This document shows positions 15,867 through 24,027 of a DNA stretch of 28,216 nucleotides, piece after piece. Numbering within the stretch: the first letter of the stretch is position 1; every line of letters begins with the position of its first letter. The stretch comes from SYIM01 sp044356835 (GTDB taxonomy: Bacteria > Pseudomonadota > Gammaproteobacteria > Burkholderiales > Burkholderiaceae_E), in NCBI GenBank assembly GCA_044356835.1, contig JBIKVK010000014.1, positions 1-28,216 of the forward strand, in the 5' to 3' direction. The position numbers and the translations under genes are program-made. Under the pieces are notes generated by a model. The model saw only the letters and a program-made list of their open reading frames with translations. It was not told where the DNA came from and did no database searches.

Positions 15867-16798
15867 GCGCAACCGTGGCTGGGGTCGATATCGCTCGGTT
15901 TGCTGCCGGCAATTGCGGCATTCCGTACGTCTTTCGAATTGACTCCGGCCGCCCCGGTCCTGTGGTCACGGTCTTGAGTCTCACCCATGGTAACGAGGTC
16001 GCGGGTGCGATCGTGATGGCTGAATTACTCGACCGAGGGTTCCGCCCGGTTCGCGGCAGCCTGAATCTTGTGTTTGCCAACTACCGGGCGCTGGGACGCC
16101 CTGGCGAGTCGCCGCGAAGATTCGTCGATCACGACCTCAATCGGGTCTGGGATTGCGAAACGCTGGATGGCGGAGCCGGGAGTTGGGAAATAGAGCGCGC
16201 GAAGGCACTTAAACCCCTCCTCGAGTCCACCGATTACCTCCTCGATCTTCACACTACCGCGACCGACGATCCCCCCTTCTTGATCTCCGCCGCTCATCCC
16301 GCTGCGTACCGCCTGGTCGATCGCATGACCGTTCCCTCTCGCCATGTGGTCTTTGAACGACCGATGCATCAAGGCCTATTGCTGATCGAAGCCTGCGGTT
16401 TTTCCGAAGCGACCACCGATCGGGTCGCGCTGGTGGTTGAGTGCGGTCGGCACGATTCTGTCGCTTCAGTCGATCTGGCCCGAAGGGCAACGGAGGCCTT
16501 CCTGATCGCGACCGCGGCGGTCGACGAGCTCAGCGCGCCAGTCCTTGGCGGTCTACCTTCGTCCCGGCATGTTTATGTGGCTCGGACGATGATCATGGCG
16601 CAGACGGACACTTTTCGCTTTAGCCGGGGCTATCGCAGTTTCGACCGAATCGAACCCGGTGAGGTCTATGCTCACGATGGCGACCAACCGCTCAGGGCGG
16701 GTTTTGCCGAGGCGGTCCTTCTCATGCCTCGCCTCGCGCCTCGTGCCGGAGGGGAAGCGGTGCTGCTCGCTCAGGCGCTGGATACCATTGCGATCTGA
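15863..16798 (+). CDS. Succinylglutamate desuccinylase/aspartoacylase family zinc deacylase
   Basis: This 311-residue predicted zinc deacylase of the AstE/AspA branch is distinct from the preceding DUF2817 protein. Zinc ligands are expected at H42 and E45 in THGNEVAG (41-48) and H130 in LLDLHTT (126-132). DHDLNRVW (89-96) carries the substrate-binding N-R pair, and E193 in VVECGRH (191-197) is the probable catalytic base. The family hydrolyses N-acyl amino acids such as N-acetylaspartate or N-succinylglutamate. The start is set at GTG 15863, which overlaps the upstream TGA and has GGAG 8 nt before it; earlier in-frame codons would overlap the upstream gene further. It ends the plus-strand run, 25 bases from the convergent Bug receptor gene. 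The exact substrate is unknown. Confidence 0.87.
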   Translation: MSATVAGVDIARFAAGNCGIPYVFRIDSGRPGPVVTVLSLTHGNEVAGAIVMAELLDRGFRPVRGSLNLVFANYRALGRPGESPRRFVDHDLNRVWDCETLDGGAGSWEIERAKALKPLLESTDYLLDLHTTATDDPPFLISAAHPAAYRLVDRMTVPSRHVVFERPMHQGLLLIEACGFSEATTDRVALVVECGRHDSVASVDLARRATEAFLIATAAVDELSAPVLGGLPSSRHVYVARTMIMAQTDTFRFSRGYRSFDRIEPGEVYAHDGDQPLRAGFAEAVLLMPRLAPRAGGEAVLLAQALDTIAI

Positions 16799-16823
16799 GT
16801 CTCAGAAACCGCAACCCCAGTCA

Positions 16824-17834
16824 TCAGAGCGAAATATTGGCCGCGCGTGCGACTTCGCCCCAACGCTTGATTTCGCGCTCGATGTAGGCGCGAAACTCCG
16901 CCGGCGAGCTCCCAACGGGTTCGGCCGCCTGGGCTGCGAAGCGCTCGCGGATATCCGGCATGGCGATGATCTTGACGAGTTCGCGGTGCAGCTTGTCGAT
17001 GATGGCTCGCGGCGTGCCTGCGGGCGCGAGCAGTCCGTTCCATGAGCTCACCTCGAAGTCGGGGAAGCCCGCCTCGGCCATGGTGGGGACGTCGGGCAGT
17101 TGCGCGAGTCGGGAGTTCGCGGCAACGGCCAGGGGTTTGAGCTTGCCTGCCTGCATGGAGGGCAGCGCCGACAGGGCTGTTTTGAAGCCGATGTTGACGG
17201 TGCCCGAGACCACGTCGGTGAGCGCGGGGGCTGCGCCCTTGTAGGGGATGTGGACCATCTGTACGCCACCGCGCAATTCGAGCATCGCGCCTGCAAAATG
17301 CGGCGACCCCCCTGCGCCTGAGGTGGCGTAGGTAATCGTGCCGGGCTTGGCCTTGGCCATCGCCACGACGTCCTTGACCGAATTGGCCGGGAAAGAGGGC
17401 GATGTGACCAGAACGCTGGGGGCCGACATCAACTGCGACACCGGTTCGAAGTCGCGAAGCGTGTCGTACTTGAGTCCCTTGTAGATCGACATGTTCGTCG
17501 CGTTCGCGATGGTGCCCAGGAGCAGGGTGTAGCCATCGGCTTCGGCCCGGGCCACCACTTCGGCGGCAATGTTCGAGCCGCCGCCGGGGCGGTTTTCGAC
17601 GACAAAGGTTTGACCCCATGCCTTGGTGAGTTTCTCGGCCACTGAGCGGGCAACGATGTCGGTCGCCCCGCCCGGCGCAAAGCCCACGACGATACGCGCC
17701 GATTTGTTCGGATAGCTCGCAGCTGCATCCTGAGCGAGCACCGAACCAGCACCCACTGCGGACAAGAGCGACGAGGCGGCCGCCGCCAGGCCGAGCCGTG
17801 AAAGTCGCTTCAGGGTTGTGCGCTTTATTTGCAT
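16824..17834 (-). CDS. Bug/TctC family periplasmic solute receptor (orphan)
   Basis: This 336-residue protein has a signal peptide (basic N-terminus, hydrophobic 14-34, cleavage probably after VLA at 32-34). The Bug signature follows: YPNKSARIVVGFAPGGATD (41-59), VENRPGGGSNIAAE, ATSGAGGSPHFAG, VHIPYKGAAPAL, PDVPTMAEAGFPDF and WNGLLAPAGTP. Bug receptors bind carboxylated solutes. Many in Burkholderiales are orphans, lacking TctA/TctB membrane partners; none are in this window. The start overlaps the acyl-CoA synthetase stop by one base (TGATG) and is preceded by AAGGAG, so it is the last gene of the minus-strand catabolic operon. It may sense or import that operon's substrate (inference). Confidence 0.95.
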   Translation of the reverse strand: MQIKRTTLKRLSRLGLAAAASSLLSAVGAGSVLAQDAAASYPNKSARIVVGFAPGGATDIVARSVAEKLTKAWGQTFVVENRPGGGSNIAAEVVARAEADGYTLLLGTIANATNMSIYKGLKYDTLRDFEPVSQLMSAPSVLVTSPSFPANSVKDVVAMAKAKPGTITYATSGAGGSPHFAGAMLELRGGVQMVHIPYKGAAPALTDVVSGTVNIGFKTALSALPSMQAGKLKPLAVAANSRLAQLPDVPTMAEAGFPDFEVSSWNGLLAPAGTPRAIIDKLHRELVKIIAMPDIRERFAAQAAEPVGSSPAEFRAYIEREIKRWGEVARAANISL

Positions 17835-19990
17835 CAGGATCTCCTTGCTTTCAGGACCACCAGCCCGTCCACTGCGGTCACCTGGTGGGCCCCAACAATG
17901 ATGGGATTGATTTCCGCTTCTGCCACTGGCCGACCCGCCAGCAGGGCGAGTCGCGACATTGCCACGATCGCCCGAGCCAGGCCGTTCAGGTCTCCAGGGG
18001 GCGCTCCACGCCAGCCGCGGATGGCCGCCAACCCCCGGACGCTACGAATCATATCGCGGGCCCCTTCGAGATCCACCGGAGCGACCCTAGTGGCAGCATC
18101 CTTGTAGACTTCGGCGAGCCGACCGCCCACACCGAGCGTGATCATGGGCCCGAGCGCCTCGTCGTCTCGATAGCCCAGCAGCGCTTCGGCCATCCCGCCA
18201 CCCACCATGGCCTGAACCAGAACGCCATCGATTCGGGCATCGGGTCGGAATCGCTGGGCGCTCGCGTGCATCTCGCTCACGGCTTGCTCGACATCGGCCG
18301 GATCGGTGAGACCGAGGCGGACGGCGCCAGCCTCGGTCTTATGGGGCAGGTCGGCCGAAATCAGTTTGACCGCGACCGGTCCCTCGATGCGATGTCGCCA
18401 AGGAGGGCTTTGAACCACTTCGCGCTTGACCGTGGGCAGACCCAGCGCGTCGAAGAGTTCAAGCGAGTGCAGTTCATCCAGCACCTTGCCCTGTCCAAAG
18501 ATCTTGGCTGCGACGATCGACGAGAGCTCTGCGTCCTCAGCGTCTCGCGCTTGATCGCCGGGCGCTCGCCATAGCAGCGTTGCTGCGAGGGCGTCTGCGC
18601 AGGCCTCGGGCGTGCGAAACGCGGCGATGCCGTGCCCGGCGAGCACGGCAAGCGATGCGTCCGCCTGGGGCGCGAGGAAACTGGCCAGGGGTTTGGACCA
18701 CTGCCGTTCGGCGGCGACCTGAATGATCGGCTCGACCGCCAAGGCGGGCTGGAACTGAGCCGACGAACCGACCACGGCCAACACGGCATCGCAGAAATCG
18801 GCTTCGAGCAGCCCACGGAGCACAGCGGCATATTTTCTGGGCGTGGCAGCGAGGGTCAAATCGATGACCGGGGCCGGGCGAAGCGAAATGTCCTGGCCCG
18901 CCATGTGCGCGATGAACTCTTCAGTGGGAACCGCAGCATCGATGCCGAGAAGCCCCAAACGGTCGACCACCATGGCAGCGCCCCCGCCTGTCGTACTGAC
19001 CACGGCCACCCTGGGTTTTTTGTCCGGCGAAACGGCCCCGGCGGGGTCGACGCCCTGGGCCCCGCTCGAGGTTGCGCAGGCAGAGCCTCCGCGGTTTGCG
19101 AGCAGTGGCCCGATCTCCAGCAGAGTTTCGATCATCTCCACTCTGACGATGCCATGCGCCTTGAAGAACGCATCGTAGGCGGCATCCTCGCCGGCAATGG
19201 CACCGGTGTGCGACACGGCCAGCGCAGCGCCCAGGCTGGAACGGCCCAGCTTGTACGCGACGATGGCTTTGCCCGCTGCGTGCGCTGCGCGAGCCGCGGC
19301 CGCCAGGCGCGGAGCGTCGCGCAAGGTCTCGAGGAAGAGCAAGATGACGTCGCTGTGAGGATCTGCGACCAGAAGCTCGGCCAGTTCGCCCACGCCCAGA
19401 TCGGCCTCGTTGCCCACCGAGATCATTCGCGAAAAGCGAAGACCGCGTGCCTGCCCGCGCGACAAGAGCGTGCCCAGCATGGAACCGCTTTGCGACACCA
19501 CGGCCGTTCGACCGGCCGGCAGCAAGTCGCCTGCGAGGGTCGCGTTGACCGTGAGGGGCATACGCTGGACCACATCGATCAGCCCGATGCAGTTGGGGCC
19601 GAGCAGTCGAACGCCCAGAGCGCGGGCGCGCGCGGCGAGTTTTGCCTGAGCCTCGGCGCCGTCCTCACCGGCCTCGGCAAAGCCGTCGGAGTAGATTGTC
19701 ACGACCGGCACGCGCTTGCGACCGCAGGCCTCGAGCACGGCCTCCACCTGAGCCCCCGGGACCATCACAAAGGCGTGATCAATCGATCCGGGCACCGAAT
19801 CGAGATCAGGCCAGGCGGGCTCGCCGAAGATCTCGCTGCGTCCCCGATTGATGGGCACGATCCTTCCCGTCCAACCATGGCGCCGCATGAATTGATGCGG
19901 GCGCGCCGTGTTCTTGCCCGCTTCACCTGAGGCACCGACCAGCGCTACGGTCTGCGGCTCGAACAGGGCACGCCAGAGCGTCTGATCCAT
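17834..19990 (-). CDS. ADP-forming acyl-CoA synthetase (acetate-CoA ligase family, fused alpha-beta)
   Basis: This 718-residue single-chain NDP-forming acyl-CoA synthetase interconverts an acyl-CoA, ADP and phosphate with free acid, ATP and CoA. The N-terminal CoA-binding domain opens with LFEPQTVALVGAS (9-21). The succinyl-CoA-ligase-like domain has VSQSGSMLGT (165-174) and the phospho-histidine H261 in AVSHTGAIAGED. A low-complexity linker near 299-325 leads to a second flavodoxin-like part beginning PRVAVVSTTGGG. The C-terminal ATP-grasp domain carries VKLISADLPHKTEAGAV, ITLGVGG and AEINPIIV. The GAGG ribosome site contains the stop codon of the acyl-CoA dehydrogenase gene 9 bases upstream, and the stop overlaps the Bug gene start. 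It is mechanistically different from the AMP-forming ligase at 13291. The acyl substrate is unknown. Confidence 0.92.
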   Translation of the reverse strand: MDQTLWRALFEPQTVALVGASGEAGKNTARPHQFMRRHGWTGRIVPINRGRSEIFGEPAWPDLDSVPGSIDHAFVMVPGAQVEAVLEACGRKRVPVVTIYSDGFAEAGEDGAEAQAKLAARARALGVRLLGPNCIGLIDVVQRMPLTVNATLAGDLLPAGRTAVVSQSGSMLGTLLSRGQARGLRFSRMISVGNEADLGVGELAELLVADPHSDVILLFLETLRDAPRLAAAARAAHAAGKAIVAYKLGRSSLGAALAVSHTGAIAGEDAAYDAFFKAHGIVRVEMIETLLEIGPLLANRGGSACATSSGAQGVDPAGAVSPDKKPRVAVVSTTGGGAAMVVDRLGLLGIDAAVPTEEFIAHMAGQDISLRPAPVIDLTLAATPRKYAAVLRGLLEADFCDAVLAVVGSSAQFQPALAVEPIIQVAAERQWSKPLASFLAPQADASLAVLAGHGIAAFRTPEACADALAATLLWRAPGDQARDAEDAELSSIVAAKIFGQGKVLDELHSLELFDALGLPTVKREVVQSPPWRHRIEGPVAVKLISADLPHKTEAGAVRLGLTDPADVEQAVSEMHASAQRFRPDARIDGVLVQAMVGGGMAEALLGYRDDEALGPMITLGVGGRLAEVYKDAATRVAPVDLEGARDMIRSVRGLAAIRGWRGAPPGDLNGLARAIVAMSRLALLAGRPVAEAEINPIIVGAHQVTAVDGLVVLKARRS

Positions 19991-19999
19991 GGGGCGACC

Positions 20000-21145
20000 T
20001 CAGCCACGCTGGGAAAAACTGCGCCCGAAGACGCCCTCGGCGATCCGGTTTTTCAGGATCTCGATCGAGCCGCCGGCGATCATCCAACCGCGGCAACGAC
20101 GCATGCAATACTCCACCAGGCTGTCCTGACTGTAGCCCATTCCGCCCATGATCTGGATCGCCTCGTTGGCGACATCGAAGCCGGCCTGATTACAAAATGC
20201 CTTTGCTATCGAGGTGTCGTCGGCTGACGGGAAGCCCGCATCGGCGTTGCACGCCGCACGGTAGAGCAGCAGCTGTCCGGCCTCGAGCTTGAGCTTCATG
20301 TCGGCGAACTTCCACTGCAGGCCCTGAAACTCCGCAAGCAGCCGACCGAACTGCTTGCGCTGCATGGCCCAGTCACGGGCCGCGTCGAAAGCGTAGCGAC
20401 CCAAGGCCAGCGACCGCGCAGTATTGCCGATCCGCTCGACGTTGAAGCCGGCGATCTGCTTTCTGAAACCGCCTTCGCGCAGCAGCACGTTTTCCGGAGG
20501 TACGTAGACATTGTCGAACCACGACTGAGCCCACTCCTCGCCTGACATGAAGCTGGTCTTCTTGCCAAAGCGCACGCCGGGGCTCTTGGTATCGATCAGA
20601 ACCGAACCGATGCCATTCAGCCCCGGGCCGTACCGGACATAGGCGAGGATCACATCGGCGTACCAGGCATGGGTGGTAAACACTTTGCTTCCGTTGATTC
20701 GGAAGCCCTCGCCCTCGGGCGTTGCCGTGGTGGTGAGGTCGGTGACCGCCGAGCCGGCCTCCGGCTCGGTCATGCCGACCGAAATCACGCCCTCGCCTGA
20801 GAGCAGGCGCCTGAGGTAGCGCTCTTTCTGATCAGCGGTGCCATATTCGGCGAGCACTCGAATTGCCCCAAAACTGCCGGCCTGGATCACATCGGCGCTG
20901 CGTGGGCAGACTGACGCGATCGCTTCGATGGCGAGCACGGCGTCCATCAGACGACCGCCCTGGCCACCGTCCTCCTCTGGGATCGTGATGCCCAAAAGGC
21001 CGTTTTCGGCCATCAGGCGCGCGACATCCCACGGATAGGCGGGCTCGTGCGCGCGGGCCACGGCGCCTTCGGCGAGATGTTTCTTTGCAAAACGGGTGAC
21101 GGAGTCCTTGAACTCCTGCTGTTCGTGGGTCAGATGAAAATCCAT
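20000..21145 (-). CDS. Acyl-CoA dehydrogenase, isovaleryl-CoA-dehydrogenase-like active-site layout
   Basis: This 381-residue flavoenzyme introduces an alpha,beta double bond into an acyl-CoA. Visible marks are the N-terminal helical domain, the flavin motif VGMTEPEAGSAVTDLTT (123-139), RKQFGRLLAEFQGLQWKFADM (263-283), and IMGGMGYSQDSLVE (332-345). The glutamate of the medium-chain-type YEGT motif is replaced by AGGS (357-360). A glutamate at E237 in NVERIG occupies the position of the catalytic base of isovaleryl-CoA dehydrogenase (DLERL). That fits a short branched acyl substrate, as does the adjacent aminotransferase-like gene, but this is inference. The gene lies 66 bases after the aminotransferase gene; the ribosome site is weak. 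Confidence 0.92.
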   Translation of the reverse strand: MDFHLTHEQQEFKDSVTRFAKKHLAEGAVARAHEPAYPWDVARLMAENGLLGITIPEEDGGQGGRLMDAVLAIEAIASVCPRSADVIQAGSFGAIRVLAEYGTADQKERYLRRLLSGEGVISVGMTEPEAGSAVTDLTTTATPEGEGFRINGSKVFTTHAWYADVILAYVRYGPGLNGIGSVLIDTKSPGVRFGKKTSFMSGEEWAQSWFDNVYVPPENVLLREGGFRKQIAGFNVERIGNTARSLALGRYAFDAARDWAMQRKQFGRLLAEFQGLQWKFADMKLKLEAGQLLLYRAACNADAGFPSADDTSIAKAFCNQAGFDVANEAIQIMGGMGYSQDSLVEYCMRRCRGWMIAGGSIEILKNRIAEGVFGRSFSQRG

Positions 21146-21211
21146 GGTCCGGGCTCAGCTGGAAAAGAATTGATCAAATCGAATTTCGTCAGGAACGATG
21201 GCTTGCGAGCT

Positions 21212-22123
21212 TCAGAGAAGGGTGCGCCACTCCGGATGCGCTCCACTCGCGCCGCGAACGACATCGAAGTAGCGCGCCTGCAGTGCCCGCGTGAGGGGGC
21301 CTGGCTGGCCGTCGCCGACCGGCATGCGGTCGATCGACACCACCGGAATGATCTCCTGACCCGTGCCGCAGACGAAGGCCTCTTCAGCCAGGTACAGTTC
21401 GCTGCGGTCAACCTCTCGTACCTCGGCCGCCTCGCCTTTCATCTCACGGTAAAGGGTGAGTAGCGTATCCCGCGTCACGCTTTCCAAGATGTTGGAGGTG
21501 GGTCCAGGAGTGATCAGTCGGCCGTCGCGCACCATGAAGAAACAGGCGATGGGTGTTTCCGAAACCTTGCCCGCGGGGGTCAACATCAGAGCCCCGTCAT
21601 AGCCATCAGCCTTGGCTTGCATCTGGGTCAGACGGGCATTGTGATAATTGGCCGTGGCCTTGACCCGGGGCGGGCTTGCGTTGTCGGACAGCCGCGACCA
21701 GGAACTCACCCCCAAGCTCATGCCGGTCTCAGCGAACTTGGGCCGTTCCCGCGGCATCGCGGCGGCCGTAAAGCCGATGGGCCCGGAGGTCGCCATCAGT
21801 CCTTGGCCCTCGATGTAGACCAGCAGTCGGATGTAGACGTCGTCATCCGGATCGTTGGCGCGAATCAGCCGTGTCAGGCAGTCCTGAAGGTAAGCGGGGT
21901 CGAACGCGGGCGCCATGCGCATGACCTTCATGCCAAAGCGCAGCCGATCGAGGTGCTCGCGCAACCTGAAGAGCGCGAATTGCCCTGGTGACTCGAGCTT
22001 GTACGCGCGCAGGCCCTCAAATACCGTGCACGCGTAGGTGACGGCCAGCGACAACGGATGGATCGATGCCTGCTCGAAGGGCATCAACTCGCCATTCATC
22101 ATGATGGTTCGGGCCTGCCACAT
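21212..22123 (-). CDS. Class IV PLP aminotransferase, branched-chain amino acid (IlvE) type
   Basis: This 303-residue fold-type IV aminotransferase would interconvert an amino acid and its 2-oxo acid. It shows VFEGLRAY (34-41), FRLREHLDRL (52-61), the PLP lysine K155 in RVKATANYHNARL, SNILESVTRDTLL (210-222), and CGTGQEIIPVVSID (252-265) followed by GPLTRALQARY. After the lysine, SETPIACFF replaces the common SEGAGENLF, so the substrate pocket may differ from biosynthetic IlvE. GGAG lies 8 nt before the ATG. The gene is second in a catabolic-looking run, between a ThDP enzyme and an acyl-CoA dehydrogenase. It may act on a branched-chain or related amino acid; D-amino acid transaminase or aminodeoxychorismate lyase are less likely. 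Confidence 0.9.
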   Translation of the reverse strand: MWQARTIMMNGELMPFEQASIHPLSLAVTYACTVFEGLRAYKLESPGQFALFRLREHLDRLRFGMKVMRMAPAFDPAYLQDCLTRLIRANDPDDDVYIRLLVYIEGQGLMATSGPIGFTAAAMPRERPKFAETGMSLGVSSWSRLSDNASPPRVKATANYHNARLTQMQAKADGYDGALMLTPAGKVSETPIACFFMVRDGRLITPGPTSNILESVTRDTLLTLYREMKGEAAEVREVDRSELYLAEEAFVCGTGQEIIPVVSIDRMPVGDGQPGPLTRALQARYFDVVRGASGAHPEWRTLL

Positions 22124-22176
22124 TCTGGATGCTCCGGTGGTTCGAAAAGCGGTTCAATCTTCAGGCTGGGGAGCGC

Positions 22177-22191
22177 CTCAAGCGCGTTGAG
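22177..22191 (-). repeat. Short inverted repeat just after the ThDP-enzyme stop
   Basis: CTCAA (22177-22181) and TTGAG (22187-22191) flank a GCGCG loop, directly downstream of the stop codon at 22193-22195 on the minus strand. There is no T-run; at most it may stabilise the upstream message end. Confidence 0.25.
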
Positions 22192-22192
22192 A

Positions 22193-23890
22193 TCACCCGC
22201 GCAAGGCCCGAAGCTGCGCCGGGTACCCTGACGGATCGATTGCAGCGTCGATCAGGACCGGGCCGTTGTGGGCGAGCGCCCGTTCGACGGCGCGGGCCAA
22301 TGCCTTTGGCGTTTCTGCGCGAATGCCCAAGCCTCCCAAGCCGTGCATCACCTGGGCAAAGTCCGGTCGGGGCCAGCGAACGCCTTCGGGGGGCAGATCA
22401 CGGCTTTGTTGTTTGATGTCGATGAGCGACAGCGCGCCGTCGTTGAACACAATCGTGATCGCGCGGCATCGCTGCTCGACCGCCGTGGCCAATTCTCCCA
22501 GGCACATCATGAGGCCGCCGTCTCCGGTGAAGGCGATCGCCGGGCGGTCCGGTTCGTGCAGGGCCGACGCAATCGCGGCAGGCAATGCGTAACCCATCGT
22601 GGCGAGACCATTGGAGATCAAGAGGTCGTGAGCCTGGGCACAGGGCCAAAAGGTGGTGGCCGAGAACATGTGCGCGCCCGCATCGACGCTGATGCGCGGC
22701 AGCATCCCGTTCGGGCCACGATGCAGATTGCACACTGAAAGCGTGGTTTCGACCAGCTGCTGCGGGTCGATGAGTTGGCCCGAACCGCTATAGGCCAATG
22801 CCTGCCGCATCTCAGCCCGATGGCCGGCGATTTCGGCGGTCGACCAGTCCGAGGCCAGGGCCGCTTCGATCAGGGCATCGAGATGGGTTTCGATTGAACC
22901 GTGCAGCGCGATGTCCGCCTGGACGTAGTGCACGGGATGACGCGTGAACCCGAGCTCGATGACCGGCCACTGATAAGGCCAGGGCTGCAGAATGAATTCA
23001 ACCGGATCAGCCCCGATCAGGACGATCAGGTCGGCCGAATTCACCACCGGCTGCTCAGCCGCCCCGCCGGTGAAGATGCCCGCGTAGTGAGGCGATTCGT
23101 CGGGAATCACACCCTTCGCCTTGTAGGTCACCAGCGCGGCGCACCCCAAGCGGTCGGCGAGTCGGCGGACACGCTCGACCACGGACGGTGAGCGCGCCTC
23201 AAGCCCAACGACCAGAACCGGACGCCGGGCGGCACGCAGTTTCGAGCAGGCCTGATCGATTGCGGAGGCCTCCGCGCGCAGCGCGGAAGGCCTCGCCGGA
23301 GACTCGAGGGCCGTTGCGCCGTCAGGCACGTGAACTGAGGCTTTGGCATCGACACCATTGAGCTCGATATGCACTGGCCCCTGCCGAGGTTCGAGTGCGG
23401 CGGCAATCAATCGCGCGGTTTCGGCCGGTGCGCTCGCCGGGGCCAGCGTCGAGTAAGCCTTGACCAGAGGCGCGAGGACTGCACGCTGGTCGTACCACTG
23501 ATGCGTGACGTAACTGAGCTGCTTCTGGGAGAAACCGTCCGCGACCAGGGCGAGGGGTGATCGATCCAGGCTTGCGTGTGCCACGCCATTGACGGCATTG
23601 GCCATGCCGGGGCCCTTGGTACTGAGCGCAAGCCCCACCGAGCCTTCGAGGTCGGCGGTGGTCGCAGCCATCATCACTCCGGCGCACTCATGACGCGCAA
23701 GGATGAAGGGCATGCCTCGAACGCGTGCAGACTCGATGATGTCCAGGCTGGTGCCGCCTCCGGGCAACCCGAATACGCGGCGCGTCCCGGTCCGGCGCAA
23801 GCTTTCGACCAGCACATCGGACACCGTTCGGATCGGTGCAGCGTCGCTGTTCTGGAGGGCGCCGCCTTCTGGCTTCGCGAGTGCATTCAT
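22193..23890 (-). CDS. Thiamine-diphosphate-dependent enzyme of the acetolactate synthase/benzoylformate decarboxylase group
   Basis: This 565-residue protein has the three-domain architecture of the acetohydroxyacid synthase-like ThDP family. The Pyr domain includes E68 in ARHECAGVMMA, the conserved glutamate that activates the cofactor, and TKGPGMANAVNG (91-102). The central domain runs about 205-345. The PP domain has GDGGLMMCLGELATA (456-470), with N483 completing the metal-binding GDG...N motif. Such enzymes decarboxylate 2-oxo acids or ligate the resulting aldehyde unit. No regulatory small subunit gene is present, so a catabolic 2-oxo acid decarboxylase or carboligase is more likely than biosynthetic acetolactate synthase (inference). 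It is the first gene of the minus-strand run. The ATG at 23890 lacks a ribosome site; about 22 N-terminal residues precede the conserved domain. Confidence 0.9.
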   Translation of the reverse strand: MNALAKPEGGALQNSDAAPIRTVSDVLVESLRRTGTRRVFGLPGGGTSLDIIESARVRGMPFILARHECAGVMMAATTADLEGSVGLALSTKGPGMANAVNGVAHASLDRSPLALVADGFSQKQLSYVTHQWYDQRAVLAPLVKAYSTLAPASAPAETARLIAAALEPRQGPVHIELNGVDAKASVHVPDGATALESPARPSALRAEASAIDQACSKLRAARRPVLVVGLEARSPSVVERVRRLADRLGCAALVTYKAKGVIPDESPHYAGIFTGGAAEQPVVNSADLIVLIGADPVEFILQPWPYQWPVIELGFTRHPVHYVQADIALHGSIETHLDALIEAALASDWSTAEIAGHRAEMRQALAYSGSGQLIDPQQLVETTLSVCNLHRGPNGMLPRISVDAGAHMFSATTFWPCAQAHDLLISNGLATMGYALPAAIASALHEPDRPAIAFTGDGGLMMCLGELATAVEQRCRAITIVFNDGALSLIDIKQQSRDLPPEGVRWPRPDFAQVMHGLGGLGIRAETPKALARAVERALAHNGPVLIDAAIDPSGYPAQLRALRG

Positions 23891-24027
23891 GATGTTTACA
23901 TTACCATACGCGATCTCTCGGAAAGATGCGGAGTTGTCTTCGAGGGGTCCGGTCGAAATCGTTCACGCGCATTGCGCTGTTTGTCCGGGTTTGATCCGTT
24001 TCATTTTTGATTCGCTTGGGAGTGTTC
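23891..24027. promoter_or_regulatory. Divergent intergenic region between the ThDP-enzyme operon and hyuB-hyuA
   Basis: This 137-base gap contains an AT-rich patch at about 23892-23908. On the minus strand this includes TATGGT and TAATGT, the latter ending 7 bases before the ThDP-enzyme ATG. These are -10-like boxes without a good -35. On the plus strand GGGAG at 24018-24022 is the hyuB ribosome site. No clear palindromic operator was found. Both operons probably start here. Confidence 0.45.

Noticed and set aside
18632..19930. 432-residue open frame on the plus strand
   Set aside because: It mirrors the acyl-CoA synthetase gene, is rich in His/Arg/Gly, and has no family pattern.
22193..23890. 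Assignment of the ThDP enzyme as biosynthetic acetolactate synthase (ilvB)
   Set aside because: No small regulatory subunit follows, and the neighbours are catabolic. Family-level similarity alone cannot fix the reaction.
23893..23909. Possible GntR/FadR-type operator in the AT-rich patch upstream of the ThDP enzyme
   Set aside because: The sequence is not palindromic and does not match a consensus I can name. It is kept only as an AT-rich promoter-like patch.
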